From Paenibacillus montaniterrae (GTDB lineage Bacteria > Bacillota > Bacilli > Paenibacillales > Paenibacillaceae): a stretch of DNA of 64,000 nucleotides. The DNA is taken from positions 868,001 through 932,000 of the forward strand of contig NZ_BOSE01000001.1 in the NCBI RefSeq assembly GCF_018403185.1, given 5' to 3'. How positions within the stretch are numbered: the stretch's first letter is position 1; the number at the start of each line of letters is the position of its first letter. A program made the translations under genes and the position numbers. The notes under the pieces were generated by a model. It searched no databases and was not told the origin of the DNA. It worked only from the letters and a program-made list of their open reading frames with translations. Below are positions 32,368-40,523 of this stretch, piece after piece.

Positions 32368-32658
32368 TCAGGCTTGTCCATAGTTTTCATCGCAAAACTG
32401 CGCAACCATTGCAAGCTCGTCGTCTTCCATTTCAATGTCTATATATTTGCCTGTGTCGGCTGTTAAAAATTCATATTTTACGATGCGGCCCGCTCCGTTC
32501 TCCACTGCATAAATAACGCGCAGCTTAACGCCTGCCTCATGATGCAGCTCATCATCTTCCTCTACCTCAAGATCAATTAAAAATTCAAAACGCTCACCGC
32601 TTAAAATTTTGAATGGATCAGCAACCGTCTCAACCGTATATTCCTTAATTGTAAACAT
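32368..32658 (-). CDS. DUF6509-like small acidic protein
   Basis: A 96-aa, strongly acidic protein without membrane segments. The pattern ITEYTVE-like start (FTIKEYTVETVADPFKILSG), RFEFLIDLEVEEDDELHHE, LRVIYAVENG and the ending MVAQFCDENYG resemble the family annotated DUF6509 in Bacillales. Function unknown. A CAATG repeat and a terminator follow the stop. Confidence 0.6.
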   Translation of the reverse strand: MFTIKEYTVETVADPFKILSGERFEFLIDLEVEEDDELHHEAGVKLRVIYAVENGAGRIVKYEFLTADTGKYIDIEMEDDELAMVAQFCDENYGQA

Positions 32659-32722
32659 TCAGTCTCTCCTTCTTAAACTAAAATGACAGTATTCGTATTA
32701 TAGCACTGCCAACGCCACATTG

Positions 32723-33742
32723 CTATGAGCGTGTACGAAATATATACCGCTGCTGCACCCAATAGCTAAAAAGAAATAGTAGGGCCTCCACAGCGAGCTT
32801 GGCAGGTACGAACGGCACAAGTTGCCAAGCAGTCAGCACATAAAGCAGAGCGTAGTTGCACAATACGTTAAGAATGACCAGACTAAAGTATTTCCATACA
32901 GAGGAATATAGCGAGCTTTTCTTGCCCTGCAAAAAAACAAGCTGACGATTTAAGGTGAAATTGCATAACGAGCTGATCGCACGCGCAATCATTACCGAAA
33001 TCAATAGCTGATCCGTGTGCGTATACAGCACCAGCAGCACGACAAAGTCGAGTAAAAAGCTGATTAGCGAAGCAGCCGCAAATTTCAAAATAGGCCAATA
33101 GACAAGCAATGAATCCTTTATTGGACGAAAATGTGAGGATTTATTATGCTCCAGATAGATCGTTTCAATCGTGACCTCCACCATTTCGACGCCCTGCTCG
33201 GCAGCCTGCATAAGCATGCGCATTTCATATTCAAAACGATCGCCTTTAATGCTGCACAGCCATGGCAGCAGCGAGGCTGAGCAAGCGCGCAGTCCGGTTT
33301 GCGTATCGTTGATCGCAATACCCGTAACATAACGATAAATGGCAGCCGTAAACAGGTTGCCAAAGCGGCTGCGAAACGGCACAGCCCCGACAAACACTCT
33401 TGTGCCAAGCACAATTTGTTTTGGCGCGCTAACCGCCGCTGCCACTGCCATAATATCATGCAGCGCATGTTGGCCATCGCAATCGGCGCATACAATGACA
33501 CCATCATATTGGCGCTGCAGCAGCTCTTGAAATGCGGTTTTAAGTGCAGCGCCTTTTCCCTGATTGAGCGTATGCGTTAAAATGGTACAGCCCTGTGCGG
33601 CCAAAGCAGCGAATATATGCCGATAGTCTTCTCCGCTGCCATCGTCGACGATCAACAGCTCCTCATGCGGAAGCTGTTTCAGCCGCGTACACAGCTCGAT
33701 TAGCCGGTCATCCGGTTCATATGCCGGGATAATTACAATCAT
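32723..33742 (-). CDS. Fused GT2 glycosyltransferase / GtrA membrane protein
   Basis: A 339-aa protein. Residues 1-205 are a GT-A glycosyltransferase family 2 domain (IIPAYEPDDRLIELC; LLIVDDGSGED; metal site CADCDGQHALHD; NDTQTGLRAC). Residues 215-339 form a GtrA-like four-helix membrane domain (FAAASLISFLLDFVVLLVLY; SSLCNFTLNRQLVFLQGK; FLFSYWVQQRYIF). Such fusions probably load and flip lipid-linked sugars for wall or polymer decoration. It starts 3 nt after the phosphodiester glycosidase gene ends, so they form an operon. Confidence 0.87.
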   Translation of the reverse strand: MIVIIPAYEPDDRLIELCTRLKQLPHEELLIVDDGSGEDYRHIFAALAAQGCTILTHTLNQGKGAALKTAFQELLQRQYDGVIVCADCDGQHALHDIMAVAAAVSAPKQIVLGTRVFVGAVPFRSRFGNLFTAAIYRYVTGIAINDTQTGLRACSASLLPWLCSIKGDRFEYEMRMLMQAAEQGVEMVEVTIETIYLEHNKSSHFRPIKDSLLVYWPILKFAAASLISFLLDFVVLLVLYTHTDQLLISVMIARAISSLCNFTLNRQLVFLQGKKSSLYSSVWKYFSLVILNVLCNYALLYVLTAWQLVPFVPAKLAVEALLFLFSYWVQQRYIFRTRS

Positions 33743-33745
33743 CGC

Positions 33746-34708
33746 CTACTCCCCCTCTGCTGCAGATTGACCGATAAAAATAATATCGCTAACCTCGCGC
33801 TCCTTTTGCTTACCGAGCGGGTTATTGACTACACTGTCCATAAATACCAGCGTAGACGAGCCGCCTCCGTCCAAATTATAGGCAAGCTGCGCACCCAGCT
33901 GTTCAAACAGCTGAGCAAATTCATTCAGCGTCATGCCGCGACTATAGCCCTCTTTGCGCCCATCCACGACAACCCATACATAATGGTTTGGCGCAATATA
34001 TCCGAAGCCTGTGCGCGGGTTCGCATTCTGAATAGAACGGTTGCCAAAATTCGTATCAATCATGACATGATCGAAATCCGTATTAGCAACTCCGTTCTCG
34101 ACTAGCACAGGGCCAAATGAAAAGGTATGCACAGCGCCGTCAGCGATCAGCTGCTCGCCGCTTACCTTTGTTTCATCGTAGCTTTGAACAGTGCCATCCT
34201 TATAAATAGCCATGCCTGTGCGAGCACCTTTATCGCGCAGCAAAAGTCCGTTGCGAATGACGATGCCGTCGCTGCGAAAGCCATAGTAATCGCCGTTAAT
34301 TGCCAGTATCGCAGCGTGATCAGCAGCAATCGCCGAGGTGTAATCAACAATGTTGCGGCCAAATTGGTTATGGGCAAGCGCCGTCTGCAAATAAGCGGCG
34401 TCACTGAGCTCCACATCAGCAACATAATAGGTAATGCGATCGTCCCCGCTCCCTTGCTCATGCTGGCTAATTTGAATCTGGATATGCTCATCCTGATAGC
34501 TCCAGTCATCGTATTCGGCCTGCTCCTGCTGCGATTGATTGATCGGATTCTCTTCGTTCGACTGGTCTGAATCATTTTGCTGTGCCTGCTGTTGCTGATC
34601 AAGATCCAGCTCGACCTGCGGAATAAGATAGCGCTTGGCTAATCCGTACAAAATAATGCCGATCAGCAGCACCAGCAAGCAGGCGATATAGATCCACTTG
34701 CGCTTCAT
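33746..34708 (-). CDS. Membrane-anchored phosphodiester glycosidase (NAGPA-like)
   Basis: A 320-aa protein. The N-terminal helix (WIYIACLLVLLIGIILYGLA) and a Gln/Asn-rich stalk lead to a NAGPA-type domain (about 80-320). Recognisable parts are AAILAINGDYYGFRSDGIVI, RNGLLLRDKGARTGMAI and the ending AQLAYNLDGGGSSTLVF. The family cleaves sugar-phosphodiester bonds, in Firmicutes probably in wall or exopolysaccharide turnover. I start at the ATG 34706-34708, behind AGGGAGG. Coupled to the GT2/GtrA gene that follows. Confidence 0.83.
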   Translation of the reverse strand: MKRKWIYIACLLVLLIGIILYGLAKRYLIPQVELDLDQQQQAQQNDSDQSNEENPINQSQQEQAEYDDWSYQDEHIQIQISQHEQGSGDDRITYYVADVELSDAAYLQTALAHNQFGRNIVDYTSAIAADHAAILAINGDYYGFRSDGIVIRNGLLLRDKGARTGMAIYKDGTVQSYDETKVSGEQLIADGAVHTFSFGPVLVENGVANTDFDHVMIDTNFGNRSIQNANPRTGFGYIAPNHYVWVVVDGRKEGYSRGMTLNEFAQLFEQLGAQLAYNLDGGGSSTLVFMDSVVNNPLGKQKEREVSDIIFIGQSAAEGE

Positions 34709-34883
34709 ATAACCTCGTCCTCCCTTGCTAAGCTGCAGCGGCAGGTCATTTCTACTGCTGCAAGCTCCCTTTTCTGTCATTTGCGATATGCTTAGCTTAG
34801 GGCATGTTGCTGAAGAGCAGCTTATGACAAGCTGAAAGTTTGTTGAAAGTAGTGCATAACGAAAACGATTGCTGCGGCAATAC

Positions 34884-34937
34884 AAAAAAAGACTTGCTCA
34901 AAAAGTCAGTAAAACTGACAATCTGAACAAGCCCTCA
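34884..34937 (-). terminator. Terminator of the C26 peptidase gene (repeat-family hairpin)
   Basis: Minus strand GAGGGCTTGTTCAGATTG...GAGCAAGTC with inner GTCAGTTTTACTGAC, then TTTTTTTG. It lies right after the stop at 34950 and shares its core with the hairpins at 12463-12521 and 16446-16496. Confidence 0.85.
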
Positions 34938-34949
34938 TATTAAGCTCGA

Positions 34950-35663
34950 TTATTTAGCCGAGCCTGCAGCCTGCACAAATTGCGCAAACAGCTTTTGACT
35001 CGCCTCGTCATGCTCGTATGAAAATTCGGGATGCCATTGAACAGCCAATAAATAGCGATACCCCGGGTGCTCAATCGCTTCAATAATCCCATCGCTTGCC
35101 CGCGCCATCACCTGACAGCCGGGAGCAAGACTGCGAATCGCCTGATGATGATAGCTGTTCACCTTCAGCTTATCTATGCCTAGCAGGCGATACAAGCTGC
35201 TGCGGCGCTCCAGCTTAACCTCATGCGCCGGGATATGGTACGGCGGCTTTTGCGCATGGACAAGCTCGGAAGGAAATTCGCTTGGCAAATCCTGATATAA
35301 TGTCCCGCCCAGCAATGCATTGAACAATTGAATGCCGCGACAAATGCCGAGCATTGGCAAATCAAGCGCATGTCCCAGCTGAAACAGCCGCTTTTCCATC
35401 TCATCCCGCTCTGAAATAATTGTGCCGCAGGCCGGGGTCGCCTCCTGCCCATACAGCTCCGGGTTAATATCATGTCCTCCTGTAAACAGCAGGCCGTCGA
35501 GCCCTGTCGCCAGCTGCTCCAATATTGCTGAATTGCTCGTTAATGGAAGCATAATCGGAATCCCGCCCGCTTCCTCTATCGCCTTCATATAGCCAGGCAG
35601 CATCCAGTAGCTGAACTTAAATTCATCCACAAGCGGCAGAACCCCTATAATCGGTTTCCTCAT
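34950..35663 (-). CDS. Class I glutamine amidotransferase-like peptidase C26
   Basis: A 237-aa enzyme of the gamma-glutamyl hydrolase / PuuD group. The nucleophile Cys is in MLGICRGIQLFNALLGG, the oxyanion/start motif in FTGGHDINPELYG, and the catalytic His-Glu in AVQWHPEFSYEHDE. It probably hydrolyses a gamma-glutamyl amide such as gamma-glutamyl-GABA; the substrate is unknown. I use the ATG 35661-35663, 8 nt from GGAGG. Divergent from the ABC exporter genes. Confidence 0.87.
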   Translation of the reverse strand: MRKPIIGVLPLVDEFKFSYWMLPGYMKAIEEAGGIPIMLPLTSNSAILEQLATGLDGLLFTGGHDINPELYGQEATPACGTIISERDEMEKRLFQLGHALDLPMLGICRGIQLFNALLGGTLYQDLPSEFPSELVHAQKPPYHIPAHEVKLERRSSLYRLLGIDKLKVNSYHHQAIRSLAPGCQVMARASDGIIEAIEHPGYRYLLAVQWHPEFSYEHDEASQKLFAQFVQAAGSAK

Positions 35664-35859
35664 TCGCTTTGCCTCCAATCTCCTACCATCAAATCTATTT
35701 TCTTTTCATTGTAGTAAATGAACGGCTCAGGCTGAATACACTTCATTCATGAAGATTTACACTACTTGCACAATTTCAGTACAACTATATTTGTTTTAAT
35801 AGTAAAATAGTTAAGAACAAACGAACGGTAGCATTGAACTTTAGAGAAAGGAATTGAAC

Positions 35860-37590
35860 ATGAAGCATATTTTTCAATATTTGCGACCGCATTGGGTGGC
35901 CGCCTTGCTTGCTCCACTGCTTATGGTCATTGAGGTTGCGATGGACCTGCTGCAGCCGATGCTGATGGCCAGCATTATTGATGAAGGAATTGTTGCCGGA
36001 GATCAGTCGCACATTATCAGCTCTGGCTTAATGATGATAGGAGCTGCACTGATTGGCTTGATCGGCGGAGTAGGCTGCACAATTTTCGCTTCGATCGCAT
36101 CCATGCGCTTCGGTGCCGATTTGCGCAGTGACCTTTTTGGCAAGGTGCAGGCATTTTCCTTCCGCAATATGGACACGCTGGAGTCCGGCTCGATTATTAC
36201 ACGATTGACGAACGATGTTGTACAGCTGCAAAACATGGTGCAAATGCTGCTGCGCGTGCTTGTACGCTCTCCGCTTCTGTTAGTGGGCAGCTTAATTATG
36301 GCGGTATATATCAGCTTGAAGTTGTCGGTTATTATCGCCATTGCCGTTCCGCTGCTATTTATCGTAATGGCGCTCATTATTAAAGCAACGATGCCGCTGT
36401 TTTCCAAGGTCCAGGGCAGGCTCGACCGCATGAATACGGTGTTGCAGGAAAATTTGACTGGAATTCGCGCAGCCAAAGCATTTGTCCGTCAGCAGTATGA
36501 AGAGGAGCGCTTTGGGCAAGCAAACGAAAGCTTTACCGATTACAGCATTAAGGCGCAGACGCTGATTGCGCTTAACGGTCCGCTGCTGTCCATCATTTTA
36601 AACGTCAGCATCGTCGCTGTGCTGCTGCTGGGCGGCCGCGACGTTATTAACGGCTCATTTGAGATCGGCTTGCTCGTCGCATATATCAACTATGTGACAC
36701 AGCTTTTGTTTGCAATTTCGGCGGTAGCCAATCATTTGGTGCGATTAAGCGCTGCTAAGGTGAGCAGCGACCGCATTGTCGAGGTGCTGCGCACAAGCTC
36801 CGAGATCGAGGATGCGGGAAGCGTCGAGGAGGCTATTGCAGGGCATCTTGAATTCCGCAATGTGTCGTTTCGCTATGAGGAGCAATCAACCGCCTATCAG
36901 CTGCAGCATATTAGCTTTTCGATCAACGCCGGGCAAAAGCTGGCGATTATCGGCGCCACAGGCTCAGGAAAATCAACCTTGATTTCCTTAATTCCAAGAC
37001 TCTATGAAGCCACTGAGGGCGAGCTTTATATCGATCATCGGCCAGTGACAAGCTACTCTTTGGCAGCTTTGCGCTCGCAAATTGGCTATGTGCTGCAGGA
37101 AAGCATTCTGTTTACGGGCACGATAGCGGAAAATATCGCGCTGGCCAAGCCTGATGCGACAGAGGAGGAAATTATCGCTGCAGCCCGCGCCGCTCAGGCA
37201 GATGAATTTATTGCACGCTTTCCGCAAGGCTATCATACAACGCTCGGACAGCGCGGCGTCAATCTGTCAGGCGGTCAGAAGCAGCGGATTGCAATCGCTC
37301 GCGCGCTGCTAGCCAAGCCTAAGCTGCTTATCCTCGATGACAGCACCAGTGCAATTGATATGCGAACCGAAGCCTGCATTCAACAAGGCATTGCCAAGCT
37401 GATGAAGCATAGCACCGTTATTATCGTAGCGCAAAAAATAAGCTCGGTGCTTGACGCCGATCACATCCTGCTGCTTGATCAAGGAAAAATTGCAGCGCAA
37501 GGCACCCATCAAGAGCTGCTTGCTCAATCGGCGGAATATCGGGAAATTTATCAGTCTCAGCTTGGCAGCGAGGAGGCTAGCTATGTCTAA
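35860..37590 (+). CDS. Heterodimeric ABC exporter, degenerate-site half
   Basis: A 576-aa half-transporter: six-helix membrane domain (1-320), then a nucleotide-binding domain. Walker A is GATGSGKST and the signature LSGGQKQR is canonical. The residue after Walker B is Asp instead of the catalytic Glu (LLILDDSTSAID), and the switch His is Gln (IVAQKISSV). These losses are typical of one partner in YfiBC/LmrCD/BmrCD-type exporters. The ATG at 35860 is 7 nt from AAAGGA. The stop overlaps the start of the second half-transporter by 8 nt. Confidence 0.9.
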   Translation: MKHIFQYLRPHWVAALLAPLLMVIEVAMDLLQPMLMASIIDEGIVAGDQSHIISSGLMMIGAALIGLIGGVGCTIFASIASMRFGADLRSDLFGKVQAFSFRNMDTLESGSIITRLTNDVVQLQNMVQMLLRVLVRSPLLLVGSLIMAVYISLKLSVIIAIAVPLLFIVMALIIKATMPLFSKVQGRLDRMNTVLQENLTGIRAAKAFVRQQYEEERFGQANESFTDYSIKAQTLIALNGPLLSIILNVSIVAVLLLGGRDVINGSFEIGLLVAYINYVTQLLFAISAVANHLVRLSAAKVSSDRIVEVLRTSSEIEDAGSVEEAIAGHLEFRNVSFRYEEQSTAYQLQHISFSINAGQKLAIIGATGSGKSTLISLIPRLYEATEGELYIDHRPVTSYSLAALRSQIGYVLQESILFTGTIAENIALAKPDATEEEIIAAARAAQADEFIARFPQGYHTTLGQRGVNLSGGQKQRIAIARALLAKPKLLILDDSTSAIDMRTEACIQQGIAKLMKHSTVIIVAQKISSVLDADHILLLDQGKIAAQGTHQELLAQSAEYREIYQSQLGSEEASYV

Positions 37591-39406
37591 TAAAACTTCT
37601 GCTCCCCCGGATTTCAGCATGCGCGGCAATACGGCGCAGGCTAATCGAATGGAAAAAGCGAAGCCTGTCAATAGCTGGAGCACGATCAAAAGACTGTGGC
37701 ATTATTTAAGCTATTACAAGCGCGGCATCGTTGCCGTGATCAGCTTTACCATTATTGCAACACTGCTTAATCTTGTTACACCTTATTTGCTAGGACTGTC
37801 GATTGATATGTTTATTATGAAGGGCGACTGGCATGGTCTGATGAAGCTCGCTGCATTGCTGCTCCTACTGTATGGCGGGGCGTCATGGTTTACGTGGCTG
37901 CAGCAAAAGGTAATGGTCAAGGTAGCGCAGCTGGCGGTTCAGCGCATGCGTACAACGCTGTTTGCAGCGATGCAGCGCCTGCCGGTTTCATTTTTTGACC
38001 GCCGGACGCATGGCGAGCTGATGAGCCGCACGACCAATGATATTGAAAATGTATCCGCCAGCCTTAATCAAAGCACAACGGGCATCATTTCCAGCATTAT
38101 ATCGTTAGTTGGATCGGTCGCATTCATGCTTTATATGAATGTGTGGCTGACGCTTCTATGTATGGTAACGATACCTCTGGTCATGCTGTTCACGAAATAC
38201 GTTGCTTCCTTTACGAGAAAGCATTTCTCGGAGCAGCAGAAGCAGCTTGGCGAGCTGAACGGCTTTATTGAAGAAACAATTGCCGGTCAGAAGGCCATTC
38301 AGCTGGCGCAGCGCGAGCAGTACGCTGCCAGACAGTTCGCCGATAAAAATAAACGCCTTACCTCAGCCAGTATTAAAGCTCAAATCTATGCCGGGCTTGT
38401 TGGCCCTGTAATGAATGTGCTCAATCATACGAGCTTCACCATTATCGCAGCAGTTGGCGGCTGGATGGCGTTCCAGGAATGGACCTCAGTCGGCGTCATC
38501 GTCGCCTTCATTAATTATTCCAAGCAGTTTCAGCGGCCAATCAATGAGCTGGCCAATCAGTTCAACATGATTCAATCGGGTATTGCAGGAGCGGAGCGTG
38601 TCTTCGAAGTAATCGACACAGAGGATGAATATGGAACAGAAGCGGAAGCGAACACGCAGCGGATAACTGGCGATGTAACCTTCGAGCATGTCTCGTTTGG
38701 CTATAACGAGCATACGACGATTTTGAAGGACATTAATTTGCACGCCAAGGCTGGACAGACAATCGCGCTTGTCGGACCGACAGGCGCTGGAAAAACGACG
38801 ATCATTAATATGCTGACTCGCTTCTATGACATTCAGTCCGGCTGTATATTGATTGACGGCATGCCGCTGCAGCAATTCAATAAGGACCAGCTGCGCTCAC
38901 AGCTTGGCATTGTGCTGCAGGATGCGCATCTGTTTTCCAGCACAATCTATGAAAACATTCGCTACGGCAGGCTGAACGCAACGAAGCAAGAAATTATTGA
39001 AGCGGCTCAAGCAGCCAATGCGCATCGCTTTATTGTCGAGCTGCCTCAGCAGTATGAGACGGTACTTGCAGCGGAAGGCAGCAATCTTAGCCAAGGGCAG
39101 CGCCAGCTTATTACAATTGCGCGCGCCTTGCTGGCTGATCCTGCTATTCTTATTCTCGATGAAGCGACGAGCAATATCGACACAAGAACGGAAATGCATA
39201 TTCAGCAAGCGATGGCCAAGCTGCTGCAGGGCAGAACGAGCTTTGTCATTGCCCATCGGCTTAGCACGATCCGCGAGGCTGATCAGATTCTATTTATAGA
39301 TCAAGGACAAATTATTGAGCGCGGTACGCATGAGCAGCTGCTTGCTGCTAAAGGACGCTACTACGAGCTGTACAGCAGCCAGTTTAAGCGGGCTTCCGCG
39401 CAATAA
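37583..39406 (+). CDS. Heterodimeric ABC exporter, catalytic half
   Basis: A 607-aa half-transporter. A soluble N-terminal extension of about 30 residues precedes six membrane helices. In the ATPase, Walker A is GPTGAGKTT, Walker B ends in the intact Glu (LILDEATSNIDTRTE) and the switch is VIAHRLSTI, but the signature is altered to LSQGQRQL. It therefore supplies Walker A/B and His of the working site, while the partner supplies the canonical signature. I start at ATG 37583 behind AGGAGG; upstream codons overlap the partner gene and are not used. Efflux of drugs or peptides is inferred. Confidence 0.9.
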   Translation: MSNKTSAPPDFSMRGNTAQANRMEKAKPVNSWSTIKRLWHYLSYYKRGIVAVISFTIIATLLNLVTPYLLGLSIDMFIMKGDWHGLMKLAALLLLLYGGASWFTWLQQKVMVKVAQLAVQRMRTTLFAAMQRLPVSFFDRRTHGELMSRTTNDIENVSASLNQSTTGIISSIISLVGSVAFMLYMNVWLTLLCMVTIPLVMLFTKYVASFTRKHFSEQQKQLGELNGFIEETIAGQKAIQLAQREQYAARQFADKNKRLTSASIKAQIYAGLVGPVMNVLNHTSFTIIAAVGGWMAFQEWTSVGVIVAFINYSKQFQRPINELANQFNMIQSGIAGAERVFEVIDTEDEYGTEAEANTQRITGDVTFEHVSFGYNEHTTILKDINLHAKAGQTIALVGPTGAGKTTIINMLTRFYDIQSGCILIDGMPLQQFNKDQLRSQLGIVLQDAHLFSSTIYENIRYGRLNATKQEIIEAAQAANAHRFIVELPQQYETVLAAEGSNLSQGQRQLITIARALLADPAILILDEATSNIDTRTEMHIQQAMAKLLQGRTSFVIAHRLSTIREADQILFIDQGQIIERGTHEQLLAAKGRYYELYSSQFKRASAQ

Positions 39407-39453
39407 GCTAAGTTTGGCTTGCCATAAGAGCGGTGTCAGCCATATAAACATGC

Positions 39454-39497
39454 AAAAACGGGATAGCGCCAATCTACGACGCCGATCCCGTTTTTTT
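39454..39497 (+). terminator. Terminator between the ABC exporter and a LysR gene
   Basis: AAAAACGGGAT pairs with ATCCCGTTTTTTT across a 22-nt loop with an inner GGCGC-like pairing. Convergent genes on both sides, so it may serve both strands. Confidence 0.85.
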
Positions 39498-39508
39498 ATG
39501 CCCGAACA

Positions 39509-40417
39509 TTATTTTTCCTGCTCCACCTGCTGCTTGAGCGCTTCAATATATGCCTCTGCCAAAATAGACAGCGTCACATTGCGATGGGCGATCCAGCCAA
39601 TTTCCAAATGATCGTCGATCTCCAGCGGTACAGGAATAATTTCATTGCCGTTTAGATCCTTGCTGAGCACGCCTGACGAAATGGTGTAGCCGTTGACGCC
39701 GATCAACAGATTAAACAGTGTAGCCCGATCGTTAACCTTGATGCTTTTCGGCCGGGATACGGTGCTTTGAATTTCCTCTGAAAAGTAAAAGGAATTGTAT
39801 TCCCCCTGCTCAAACGACAAATACGGATATTCCTCCAAATCCTGCATCGTGACGGAGGTGCGCTTGGCAAGCGGGTTGTATATGCTAATAAAGACATGCG
39901 GCGTGGCGACAAACAGCGTATGAAATTCAAGATTCGCATCGCGCAGCAGCTTGGATATGACCTTGCGGTTGAAATCATTTAGAAACAAGATGCCGATCTC
40001 GCTTCGCATCGTTCTAACATCCTCGATAATTTCATACGTTTTCGTTTCTCTTAGCGCAAGCTCGTATTTTTGCTGACCATGCTCTTTCACAAGCTGTACA
40101 AAGGCATTTACTGCAAATGCATAATGCTGGGTCGAGACGGAAAAATGCTGCGGCGACGGTGCGGCATTCAAATATTTCATCTCCAGCAGCTCCGCCTGCT
40201 CGACAACCTGGCGCGCATAGCTTAAAAATTCCACACCTTCCTGCGTCAACGTAATCCCTTTGTTGGTCCGCTCAAAGATCGTAATGGATAGCTCCTTCTC
40301 CAGCTCCTTGATTGCGTTGGACAGGCTCGGCTGAGAAATAAACAGGTGCCGTGCCGCTTCATTCATCGATCCATGCTTGTTCACCTCGAGCACGTATTTC
40401 AATTGCTGTAAAGTCAT
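39509..40417 (-). CDS. LysR-family transcriptional regulator
   Basis: A 302-aa protein with an N-terminal winged helix (MTLQQLKYVLEVNKHGSMNE, SQPSLSNAIKELEKEL, TLTQEGVEFL) and a periplasmic-binding-protein-like sensor domain from residue 90. GGAGGGCGGAGC precedes the ATG. No adjacent divergent target gene: amylase is on the same strand upstream, and the ABC exporter converges on it. The effector and target are unknown. Confidence 0.87.
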   Translation of the reverse strand: MTLQQLKYVLEVNKHGSMNEAARHLFISQPSLSNAIKELEKELSITIFERTNKGITLTQEGVEFLSYARQVVEQAELLEMKYLNAAPSPQHFSVSTQHYAFAVNAFVQLVKEHGQQKYELALRETKTYEIIEDVRTMRSEIGILFLNDFNRKVISKLLRDANLEFHTLFVATPHVFISIYNPLAKRTSVTMQDLEEYPYLSFEQGEYNSFYFSEEIQSTVSRPKSIKVNDRATLFNLLIGVNGYTISSGVLSKDLNGNEIIPVPLEIDDHLEIGWIAHRNVTLSILAEAYIEALKQQVEQEK

Positions 40418-40523
40418 GCTCCGCCCTCCACTCTCCCAATTTTATAAATATCTTGTATGCCTTATTTTATCGCTTATTTAAGCTTATGACCAGCAGAACT
40501 AAAGCTTATTTCCATACCGCTAG

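Noticed and set aside
34709..34885. 59-residue N-terminal extension of the phosphodiester glycosidase
   Set aside because: It would bury the signal anchor, and AGGGAGG precedes the ATG at 34708.
37451..37582. 44-residue extension of the second ABC half-transporter
   Set aside because: It overlaps the first half-transporter's C-terminus. AGGAGG fits the ATG at 37583.
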